From positions 35,835,025-35,899,024 of the forward strand of contig OX344763.1 of NCBI GenBank assembly GCA_947034895.1: a stretch of 64,000 bases of DNA, read 5' to 3'. The notes beneath the pieces were generated by a model, which saw nothing but the letters and a program-made list of their open reading frames with translations, had not been told where the DNA came from and did no database searches. This document shows, in pieces, positions 53,976-64,000 of this stretch. The translations under genes and the position numbers were made by a program. The DNA comes from Rhytidiadelphus loreus (lineage: Eukaryota; Streptophyta; Bryopsida; Hypnales; Hylocomiaceae). The first letter of the stretch is position 1; every line of letters begins with the position of its first letter.

Positions 53976-56262
53976 ACGAGAATTTTTGGTTTTGTTAAGT
54001 TATCTCAAAAATTGGAGCGGAAGTTCTTTGCAGGAATACCAATCCGGTCTAGAGATAAGTTAGAACCGGAAATTAGTTGAGGAATGTAGTTAGGGAACTA
54101 ACCGGATTCTAGTCTAACATAGAATCTGTTTGGACTGGATAAGTTTGGATCGGATTGGGCAGTCTAAACCGGATTGGTTCTATCCGGATCAGATCTAGCA
54201 GACCGGATTAGGTCAGGAGCGGATTAGGGTAAACCGGATTAGGTCATTATGACCTAATTTTGGCGGTACTGAGACTATTTAAGGAGAGACCTCGCTAGTT
54301 AGTTCCCCTTTTCAATCTTGAGCGCTGAGACTCGTTTTCACGCTTGGCCTATTTTGTGCTTCCTCTTTGTGATTTCTTTTCAGATTTGTGAAGTAGGGCG
54401 TCATTAGTGAGTAGTTCTTTTGTGCGCTGTGGGATTGGACATCCACAGTTACAGCTTGTTGCTTTCCGATGAGGACCAGTGAGGGAAAGTGAGGAACGGG
54501 ACGTGCGGCTTGGAGTGGTGGGAAGTGAGGTAGCATCGGGGAGATTTCTGAGCGCCTCAGAACCACGTCCATGCCGTAGTTACGTAAATCTAGCTATCCG
54601 GTTCTCAGATGGTTCGGATCCTAACAGACTTCGCCGAGAAGGTGGAGGCAGTTATGAGGGGAGCCCGGGAAGCTGCGGACCGAATGGAGATGAACAGCGT
54701 GAAGCTGACCAGAACTGTACTCTCAAGAAGTATCCGTCTTTTGGATATCTCCTTGCCTGAGTCGTTTCCGGAAGGAGCGGAATTGAACGGGGGGAAGGAT
54801 GTTACTCCCTAGTCAAAGAAAGAGCGGAAGTCGGGGAGGACCGAGTCTGCTGAGTATATCAAGTTGGATTCATCGCCAAAGCGACCGGATCCTCCTACTA
54901 GTGAGAGGTCCAGGAATCTGCAAGAGACTTTCGACGAGCTTCCGCCTGAGACCGTCAACGTCACACTCAAGATGGGCATAGGGTCTTAATGTAAAGTATT
55001 TTTGTAAATACCGGATGTTGTGTCTGGATTGTTAGTTAGGACCGGACCGGATTAGATCCCGGTTTGTTAGGTAGGAACCGGATTAGTACCCGGTCTACTA
55101 GGGTTTTGAACCGGATTAGTATTCCGATTTTGCCAGCGAGGCTTATCCCGGAAATCCAGCGCGAGTTGCCTGTGAGGATTTTCTGGGGCGCTTTTTGCTT
55201 TACAGTATATATAAAATCATTCTCTGCGGAGGAGAATGGGAGTCATTCCTTTTATTCAACTTCTTTTGTGTATTCTATTTGCTCCTTGTTGTTTTGTTCT
55301 CCCGCGTTTGGCAGGGCAATTTAGTGAGGAGTTAGGGGTGCACTTAGAGCTTGGATTGGGATTTCTCCCCTTTGTGTTCTTGTTTTGGTTTTGAGTACAT
55401 GAAGGCAGGTAGTAAGAGTTGGGAGTGCTTTCTAGTGCCTCAACACTTCTAGGATTCAGTATTCCGGTTGAGGGAGCCATTGCTAGGCTAGGCGTATAGG
55501 GAGGGATTCCTTAGGCGCGTTAGAACTCTTGGGTGGGAAATCCGGTTGAGTGCCCGAACTCCTGTGAGGCCTCATTGCTGTAGTGGCGAACGGAAGAATC
55601 TTAGTTGATGTTGGAATGGACGGTTGCACTTGTAGCCACCTACCTTCGTACGGCCGGAACTTGGCATCAAGGTCGTTGTAGTATGAGTGGATCGTACGGG
55701 GGGTCTTTGTGTGACCTGTGATCTAGATTTACTTTTGGATTACTGTGAAGGATCAAACCGGATCCGGATTAGAGTAGGAGATTGGAGGATAGAGAAGTGG
55801 GTCTTCAGCCACTATAAGTTACGAAAGGAGCAGCGGGCCTGCCATTCTTAAAATCAAGCGGCGACCCCTCTAATGGTAAAACAGAGGCTAAACTAAACCG
55901 GACTGGTTACTGGAGCGAGTGGGAGTAGACCGGAAGTGATAGGTCTAAGAGTGGTACCCAAGACCGGAAGTTAGAAAGTCTTGGTTTTGTTGCAGATTAA
56001 CGGACCGGATTACTTCCTGGTCCGGATTACGTCCAGGACCAGAAGATTGTAGAAGATCTGGTAGTTATTTCTGTAGGTTTTGTTGTTTCCGGTTGTAGTA
56101 GTAGGACCGGAAAGGTGTAGTTGGAGACTGACGGAGCTTAGAATCGTAAATAGGATAAATACTTCACAGAATCTCGTGGGTTCGATCTTTAGAGTCACTT
56201 TTGTTATGCTCTAGAGTGGTTTGGGGGAGTATAACAGGGAAATTGCTTATCCTGTGCTGCGA
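53975..56262 (+). mobile_element. Insertion rich in ACCGGATT words; probable decayed retroelement
   Basis: Interrupts sequence continuous in the copy B flank (17620-17650). GTGTGTCGC before it and GTGCGTCGC after it may be a target duplication with one change. The insert is GC-richer and scattered with CCGGATTA-like words. It has two TATA-like spots (ATTTAAGG at about 54277, TATATATAAA at 55205). 54609-54987 is open apart from one TAG (54808) and encodes a hydrophilic, charged, gag-like piece (AEKVEAVMRGAREAADRME; later LPPETVNVTLKMG). No reverse transcriptase was recognised. Confidence 0.45.
54609..54987 (+). pseudogene. Gag-like or unknown fragment with one internal stop
   Basis: The frame from ATG 54609 runs 66 codons to TAG 54808-54810, then stays open to TAA about 54987. 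The translation is charged and predicted soluble, with a Lys/Pro/Ser-rich second half (KLDSSPKRPDPPTSERSRN). The shared frame on both sides of the TAG suggests a single point mutation. No family recognised; the retroelement context is an inference. Confidence 0.35.
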
Positions 56263-57172
56263 CAACGTGCGTCGCCACCCAAGTCATACAACGAAAATTT
56301 GGATGGATTGGTCCGAGATGACCCTAAACTACTAGGTGATGGTGGTGAGGTACCCAAACCGAATGGTGTGGTTGCGGGATCGATACCAAGTGGTAGCAGG
56401 TTCTTTACCTAGTGTGAAATCAGCCTCTCCTCCTAACGGAAAGCCCTTGTGGTGTGTTTCCTTAACGCGCTTGTGTAAAAAAATAAAAAAAATAAAAAAT
56501 CTGGATGGATCAGCGAAAATATAATAAATAAGCCTAACGAATACCCAGCAAGCACTTTTGCCTCGCTGGCCATTTTTCTACACCCCAGCTGCCTTCATGA
56601 AAAATGGTACCCAGATACTTTCCTCGCACTGACCCATTCTGCACTGAGTGAAATCCGGGCTTCAAGGCCGACCACAACTCATATGTCGAAGAGAACACGG
56701 AAACACGGCAGTCGGTAGAGATCAAAGGAAGCCCAATGGTCCTAAGTGGGTGGAATTACTGCTCCCCTTAGTATTTTTTAATAGATTTTGGATGCCTCTA
56801 CTCCGTATATATGATGCTGCACTACTCCATATGATGCTCTCACCACCTCCAATTCAAGCAGCTTGTGAATTGTGCTTGAATTGCTACTCCAGAGAGAGAG
56901 AGAGAGAACTAACTCCGTTTTCTTTTTGTACATGATGAATTGCCTCTCCACTTTCATCTTCGACGTCAATTTCCTTCGGTTGGTGAAATTCCACGATTTT
57001 GGCACTTGAAACGCAAGTAGATTTATATCAATGGCAAGTTTACGACGCCAGAGTAGTGCCAATTGAATGAAATTGACGATTTTCGTGCACGCTGGAGGTT
57101 TGGATCTGAAGTTGGGATAGAAGAAAGAAACCAAGCAGGCAAGCAAGGAAGCAGAGAATCGCCAAACGTTCA
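56262..57172 (+). promoter_or_regulatory. Proximal 5' flank and leader of copy D
   Basis: Homologous to 17640-18368 of copy B, with the AG tract at 56891-56907 and the overlapping upstream ATG frame at 57063. A 60-bp stretch next to the AG tract present in B (around 18090-18130) is shorter here. About 56400-56510 is extra sequence with an A-rich run. Confidence 0.5.
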
Positions 57173-60100
57173 ATGGGTCCTCCAGTGTTTGCCAAGGACC
57201 TTCTGCGTCTTCTTCTCCACAAATCTTCCTTCTTCGCACTTCTCCTCGTCTTCTCATCTGCACCCCTCACCTGCAATGGATCTGTACAATGGCATGTTTA
57301 CCAAGACAGCCAACGTAAGTTCCTCGTTGGACCTCATCACGTTGAGCATTCACACCTGTGCGCAGTCACGACGCCTTTTGAGTTTCAAGCCTGGCAGCCG
57401 AAATTGAAATTGTTGGAGGTTTCAGTTGCCGAGTGTGATGTTGATTGTGAGTTTTCCTTTGGCAGTGGGTGCTCTGCAAGCCGTGTGGGGAGCATGGAAA
57501 GAAAGCACGCCTGATCCAGCGAAGAACTTGAAAGGCTGGAACTCTAGTCAGATATACCCTTGCAGTCAGGAAAACTCACAGCAAGTCTCATATCCCAATT
57601 GGCGGGGAGTGGAGTGTCTGGATAACGTTGCTTGTACGACGAATACGACTACTGGCGACTCGAATTGCAATATTTATATTACAGGCCTGTGAGTGTTTCA
57701 CTTCTTTCACTTCTTTATTTGAAATCCGTGATTGTTTTGATAGCACTTCCTTTCCGAAATTACTGTGGATTTTTGGAAGAGTTTGAGGTAAAATTAAATG
57801 GTGACAAACAGGACCCTCGACAACGCGTCCATAGTAGGCTTTCTGCCCCCGGAAATCGGAAACATCAGCACTCTCACTACACTGTGAGTCTTTACGATTT
57901 CATTCATTTGTGCTGGTTGAGAAGACTGTTTGGGTTTTAGGATTAAGATCCATTCTACGATACCCTCGTTCACTGCCATGGTCATTGACGGCGATACTTC
58001 CTTGTGGGTGGGCGTTGTGCTGCAGAGAGCTGACACGGAACCCTGATCTTACTGGAATTCTTCCCGACACATTAGGACCTCTGCCTGACCTGCAAAACTT
58101 GTAAGAGTCTGATTCTTGATAGTTTCCAGTAGTCCAGCTCATGAATGTGATTGAAGGGGATGCATAGCACCTCTATTGATTGAAACATTCATACATCCAG
58201 TTGAGAAATTCCTTGCTGGTGCGTAGAATTTTCAAGAAGAACAATCTAGTTAGTCTGGAATTTCATTTCAAGCTGATATATTTTGCTAATGTGAACCTCC
58301 CATGTTCAAAAATGTTGCTCTTGATCGATCTTTTCGCAGGGATCTTCACGACAATAATTTCTCTGGTGAAATTCCGGACTTCCAGAGTCTCACGAACGTG
58401 AACTTGAGGGGCAATCGGTTTAATAGCAGTGGTACCTTTCCACTTCCTACAATGCGCAGTAAAGGCCTTGCCCAAACAGTCAGTCTTGCCAGCAACGACC
58501 TTGACGGATTGATACCTGAAGATGCCTTTCAATATTTGAGCCAACTCGTCCAATTGTAAGAAGCCTATTTCGGGTTTCGGGTTTGGGGTGCTGGACATCA
58601 GTGCGTTTAGCTGCTGACCATGCTGGTTTGCTTTGTTTTTGAGGTAATCGGTGTCCGAAGTCTGCGTCCTGATTCTCGTTGCATGCAGGGATCTTTCCTA
58701 CAATAGATTCAGTGGAGCTCCACCGACTCTTTCGAATGTCACCAGCCTTGAAGTCCTGTGAGTTCCCGTACCCTTAGCCTTGATTTTGCGGTCTCTCGCT
58801 CTTCCTGAGTGGAAGCTTGGGTTCACATCTTTGTATTAGGGTTTGCTCTGTATTGGGGTTAGGCTGACCATTGTGCGATTTGGTGACTAGAGCATCAAAC
58901 TTATCTGGGTTCGTGTACCTTCGAATCACGCTCATCACACCTTTCAACCACTAATCTTGTGGTTCTTGTTGTCAGCAGGGATTTGTCATACAACAATTTT
59001 TCGGGAGCACTGCCCAATCTGACATCCCTGACTGCCTTACGCTCTGTGTAAGTTTTAGATGCTGATGGGCACCAAGTGCATGTCGTGATTCACAAAACTA
59101 TGCATGTAAGTGATGCTGTTTTGCAGCTCAAACCTGGAGCAGTAGCACCCAAGTACCAACAGCCATTGTGCTCTAATTCGTTTCCTAACGTTTTCCACAG
59201 GAATTTGAGCGGAAATGCGTTTACTGGATCAGCTCTCGGTTTTTGGAACAGCTCGGAACTCCAGGAACTGTAAGTTGCTTGGGCAGAAGACGGGTCGTTG
59301 ATTTTCCCTGCCTTTTTCACAAAATCCCCATTATAATGTGTATCATATGTTTTTTGATATAAGAGAGGAACAATCGATACAGAGCTAGACACTCTGCATC
59401 GTAACCATGTACATTGTTACTGTTGTACTCGTGGACAAAATGCATCAACATGCAAAGATTTACGGACGTTGTGGGTTTACATTTATGGAAGGCAGTTGCC
59501 TAATGACATTCTTTTGTAGGAAACTAGACAATACTTCAATCGATGGGTCACTGAACATCAGCGAACTTGCTGCCCGAGGCTTGCTGAGTATGAGAAATGA
59601 CTCATCGGGAAAGCTGAGAGTTCTTTCATTGGAGAACAACAATATTAGCGATGTAATCTATGATGTGACGAAAATTGAAGACTTCACCACAATTATAAGG
59701 TTTGCGCATGTTAGAACTTTTCATTAAAAAAATATTTACTATCATTTCAGTTGACAATGAAATATTTCGTGGTGCCACGAGGTCCTGTTCAGATCCTACA
59801 GTGATTTCTGAAGACTTTGGGGTTCTTTTATTTCCTAAACCCACTTGAGTGATGGAGTTACGGCTCGTGGTTGTCAGCAGCAAGTGATTTACATTGTCGT
59901 CTTTGGCAGTCTCCAAGGGAATCCTTATTGCAACGGTTCACACTCTGATGACGGTACAAGATGCTTTTGTACCCAAGTTTGCAAATACACCTTCCAAGAT
60001 GTTGCAAGAGCGTTGGCACGTAAAGATGCCAAACGTAAAATCCGTAACACCGTGATAACCGCTGTGGTGACAAGTGTATCATCACTCCTGGTCCTGTTGG

Positions 60101-62442
60101 CCGGTCTAGCTGCTTTTTACCATAGAAGCAAGAAATATAGAAAATATTTCGAGATTGAACTTCAGAAAAGTAAGCATTATTGCTGGAAGCTTCAATTGAT
60201 AAGGACTATTTTTCTTGGTCCATTCATTATTTCTGTATTATGTATTTTATGTGTAAAATGTATGGGATATGTAAATAGTATCTAATGTGTATTTATTTTG
60301 ACAAGGTGTATGCTTGGAAAAGAGTATTTAATTGTACGATTATTTCATGCAGAGTGTGAAGAGTTCGAGGTGCAGCCTACAATCTTTCCCTACAACCAGC
60401 TTCGAATTGCCACACGAGACTTCCATCCTGATATGAAGCTCGGCCAAGGGTCTTTTGGGGCTGTATACAAGGTGAGATTTCAGGCGCCTCTTCTGAATGC
60501 TTCCAGAGGTCTCTGGTGGCAGAACTTCAATCTTGAATGACTCAGGACTTCAAATATTCTTCGTTGTAATCTCCAAATTCTAGGAAGAACCGGTACATGC
60601 ATGAGAGACCAATTTGTGTGTTTTTTGGTTTTCGATTATACCTCAATTTGAATCTCTCAAGTTTCAAGGGAATGACACCTTCTTTTTCACTTTTTTCAGG
60701 GTATCCTGCCCAACGGAAATGAAGTGGCAGTAAAGCAGTTGTTTGCCAAGACGACGCAGAGTATAGATGAATTCTTGAACGAGGTTGTTTTGTTGACTGG
60801 AATGAAACACCGAAATTTGGTTAGCCTGAAAGGATGTTGCATCCGCGAACAACAAAGGTTGTTGGTCTATGAGTATGTTGACAACTACGACATTGATAAG
60901 ACACTTCTAAGTAAGTTTCTACGTACTCACAAATCGGATATCTATTTTTGCATAGCATTTGTTTTTTCTTCAAGAGTATGGTTTTCTTACAGAAAGCCAT
61001 TCATTTCTTTAATCTCATGAACCTTGTGCAATTCAATATTCAAAGATGTAAAATTTGTAAGCCTTGATTGAATAGGTCCCAATATTATATTTACTCTCAA
61101 TTGGTTTTGCCATGCTTAATAGGTCCTAATCAAGGTACTAGCAAAGCTCTCTTGAGTTGGCCTATACGATTGAAGATTTGCTTGGGAGTTGCACGTGGTC
61201 TTCATTATCTACATGAACTTGCCCAACCAAGAATTATTCATCGTGATATCAAACCGAGTAATATCTTGTTGAATAGGAACTATGAAACAAAAATAGCAGA
61301 TTTTGGATTGGCATTTTTGTTTCCTGATGAAGAAAGTTATATCCTCACTAAGCATGTGGCTGGTACCAAGTAAGCTCAAAACTATTTTCTTCACATGATA
61401 GTTTAGAATTGATTCTTGGAATTGGTTTTGCTATCTTTTAGATGGTGGTAAAATTTGTAGGGTTCTAGAATTGTTTACATTTGTGAATACCCGTGGGTAG
61501 GGATGATCCATTTTAGAGCATTGTTCGTTTTACCTGCTTCTATTTTAATTGCATCAACAAGACTTTTCTCAATGAAACCTCGTGTTATATCACTATTTGT
61601 ATCAAGTGGTTCTATAACATTAATATTATTTGAGAGATTAGATGTTATAATTTTTTATCTTGATTCTAATAGATAATTTGATTGCATATTTGCAGAGGGT
61701 ATATGGCACCCGAATATTCCTCATATGGTCAATTGAGTGATAAAGTAGATGTTTTTAGCTTTGGAATTTTATGTTTGGAGGTTGTAAGTGGGCGAAGAAT
61801 TATTGATAGAAATCTTGAACCCAACAAAATGTATCTTTCGAAATGGGTAAGTTTTTCTTGATCCTGATTTTCAAATGTTGATCCTCTATATTTTCTAGTA
61901 TGATTATTGTGAATGGAATGATTTGGATTGACAAATGGTCCCATTATTCTATTATGTTTTTTGACTACATTGAATTTGTTGAAAATAATTAATTTGAAGA
62001 TCCATCAGTTGATTGAAGCCATAATTTTGTACCTTATTGGTTGGACTTTTAGGCTTGGAATCTTCATCGGCAAGGTAACTTGATTGAATTGATTGACCCA
62101 ATAATGAGCCTCCAACAAGAAGAAAAGGTGGAAGTATATCGTTTGATCAACATTGCACTTCTTTGCATCCAAAACGAGGCCGAGCTTCGACCTAAAATAG
62201 AACAAGTAGTGGCCATGTTACAAGGAGAAAGTGATTATCAGGAAGTGGCATTGAAATCAGAGATGGAGGAACAATATTTAGAAAGATTTGAGTTGCTTGC
62301 ATTTGGCAACAACAATCTTGCAACGGTGGAGGAAGAGAGTGAATTTCCATTTATAAATTCATCAAGGAGAATTGTTGGTAGTTCTCATAGAGATTCTTCA
62401 ACTGGTGGAGTACTTGAGTTAAGTGAATTTAGAGTTAGATGA
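57173..62442 (+). CDS. LRR receptor-like kinase, copy D
   Basis: A receptor kinase of 830 aa, same layout as copy B. Exons: 57173-57314, 57466-57688, 57812-57883, 58026-58100, 58340-58555, 58689-58757, 58979-59047, 59201-59269, 59520-59699, 59910-60169, 60353-60471, 60700-60910, 61123-61369, 61696-61846, 62053-62442. The sum (2493) is divisible by 3. Signal peptide at 1-35; cap with NWRGVEC; LRRs; LQGNPYC; CxC stretch; membrane helix about 420-442; kinase with GQGSFG, lysine about 510, HRD about 608-610, DFG and a GYMAPEY segment. Introns are compact and carry none of the MITEs seen in B or C. Exon 14 uses the first AG of a GCAGAG acceptor, which restores AAA GGG. Probably functional. It is more diverged from B and C in the LRRs than they are from each other. 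Confidence 0.93.
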
Positions 62443-63400
62443 TATAGGAATCAATGAAAAGTCATGTTTCCTTTGTTGTAGATACTAAAAAGTCATTTTT
62501 GTATACTATAAGTAGAAAGTTGAAGAAATATTTAGAAATGACTTTAGATTTTTTGTTTATAGTGTTTTGCAACTTTATAATTAATTTAAATAGATTTAAG
62601 CACCAAAAAACAAATATCTATTTGTTGGGTTGTCTACAAGTTTGTTGATTAACTAACTATAAAATCACCATTTTAATATGTTATTTGGGTCATTCAAAAC
62701 ATGCATAGAATTGTGGACCAATTGAGGGTCTAAGCTTAGAAGCTTGGATCCTAAATTGAGCATAAAGTGCATTTCGGTCATTTTCTTTAAGTTTGTAGAA
62801 GCAATCAGTTAAAAATAAATAAAATAAAATACAACTTATATCAAATACTAAGTTGAAGGCAATACATTTACATACTACCATATGTGGATAGTAGATTCGC
62901 CTTGTAACATGGCCACTACTTTGAAAGTCTACTTTAAACACAATTCCTACTATTGACTAAATTATGAGTGGTTGAGCTCATACTAATTCTAATTTACATA
63001 TCCCACATGGCTTGTTTTACCTTCTATCACCTCACTTGTATAAAGAACTCATCTTCTCATCTTTCTAACATTTGCAATTACTGGCTTTTGAAGCTATGTG
63101 AGATAGTTGTTGAACATTCTTGAATTTTTTGAATTTAATGCTAGTTGTCCCCTTGGGCTACTAGCTAAGAACCGGTGGGAGCTTGTGTAGAAAAATTAAT
63201 ATTTGCTTGTTCTTGATGGAGGAAAGATGAAAACCGTCATTTCTTTTTCCTAAAAGGTTCATTTCCTGTACTCCTAGTTTTCCATTCGGTTATACGACCT
63301 TGAAACATTGAAATTAAGACGGTAATTTACTGATTTCATTCGGCTGATTTTACACTAGCCGCCGGATCTCCCCGTTCATTGTGACAAACAATACTTTGCA
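62443..63400 (+). other. 3' flank of copy D and AT-rich spacer
   Basis: Up to about 62760 it resembles the DNA after copies A-C (AAAGTCATTTTTGTATA, GAAATATTTAGAAATGACTT). From there to 63400 nothing was recognised. Confidence 0.6.
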
Positions 63401-63476
63401 TCTTTCTTGGCTACACTTAGGCGGAGGAAGTCACAGAAAGCAAAAACAACGGTCTTTGTCATTAACACATCTGTAC

Positions 63477-63737
63477 CCAACGATCATCACCATATTGGCC
63501 CAAGAGAAATCTTGAAAACCAGGTTGTAGACCGAGGTGTAAACCAGAAACCGAGGTCATAATCGAAAAGGGAAAACACGTTGCACCAGCAGAAGTGGTGA
63601 AGTGCAGTAGCCGCCATTCGACCGACATCAAAATGGAGTTGGAAGGATACGACTGCGGAGTCCATCAACATGTTATCAGCAGGCTCTTCGAAACCAAGGG
63701 ACGAAATTGGGAAATCTAGCGCCTTGTTCATGGTCAT
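63477..63737 (-). CDS. Weak candidate open frame, unknown
   Basis: A minus-strand ATG frame of about 90 codons in a GC-richer stretch near the right edge. It has aromatic-rich sequence (FDYDLGFWFTPRSTTWF) and no recognised family. An in-frame stop lies about 30 bases upstream of the first ATG. It could be part of a gene continuing outside the window, or chance. Confidence 0.2.
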
Positions 63738-64000
63738 CAACAATAAAAGCAAAGCCAAGCAGACAGACAAAAATTACGGAGAAATGCAGAGCACATCCAT
63801 GTTACTACTTCAGGGTAATCCAATCACGCAATAGAAGACGACATTTAAGCTAAGGAGAAATCACGTGCTTTCAAGACGCACACGTGGTTGGGGTGAATTG
63901 ATTCTCTTGCGCATAAATTTGGCAAGGGAACGAATTCCAGAATGCAAGAGGAACAATGTAAACAAACTGCGGAAATTAGGAAGGAACAACAATTGAGAGA

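Noticed and set aside
1..64000. tRNA, rRNA, CRISPR array or virus-derived genes
   Set aside because: No B-box-like GGTTCGAATCC with a paired acceptor stem, no rRNA landmark, no regularly spaced short repeats of CRISPR type, and no viral protein motif was seen by eye. A covariance-model scan would be needed to exclude small RNAs.

Overview
This window is nuclear DNA of a land plant. It carries split genes with GT-AG introns and AT/T-rich introns, plant leucine-rich-repeat receptor kinases (LRR-RLKs), CACTA, MULE and MITE transposons, and a short TTTAGGG run. The species cannot be fixed from the sequence. Nothing bacterial, organellar or viral was recognised.

The backbone is a tandem array of four LRR-RLK genes, all on the + strand. 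Copy A (248-3546) is cut by the left edge. Copy B is 18369-24317 (15 exons, 830 aa), copy C is 29434-36467 (18 exons, 899 aa), and copy D is 57173-62442 (15 exons, 830 aa). I spliced them by hand. Every junction keeps the frame, and all catalytic kinase motifs are present, so B, C and D look intact. Each encodes a signal peptide, a capping domain ending in an NWRGVEC motif, about nine LRRs, a Cys-rich juxtamembrane stretch, one membrane helix, and a Ser/Thr kinase with HRD, DFG and APE. Copy C has an internal duplication of a three-exon LRR cassette. B and C share a tract of about 2 kb that is nearly identical, introns included.

The spacers are mobile-element debris. 3.5-9.6 kb holds 3' flank shared with copies B, C and D, TTAA-bounded foldback elements and a three-level nest of elements. 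9.6-10.7 kb is a GC-richer island with weak coding signals. 14.8-16.95 kb is a CACTA element. 24.9-28.6 kb holds a tiny CACTA element, TTAA-flanked elements and other MITEs. 36.5-44 kb contains a decayed MULE-like transposase gene with a SWIM motif, lying between two ~320-bp direct repeats. 45.16-46.15 kb is another CACTA element. 46.46-52.58 kb is bounded by ~22-bp inverted repeats abutting TTAA and carries a LINE-like insertion near its right end. 53.97-56.26 kb is an insertion full of an ACCGGATT-type word.

The genes probably act as plasma-membrane receptors. Their ligand is unknown. The array looks like a locus that diversifies by unequal exchange, gene conversion and repeated transposon insertion into introns and flanks. 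The most striking non-gene signal is a family of elements with TTAA targets and CCCCTAAA termini, a piggyBac-like signature that is unexpected in a plant.
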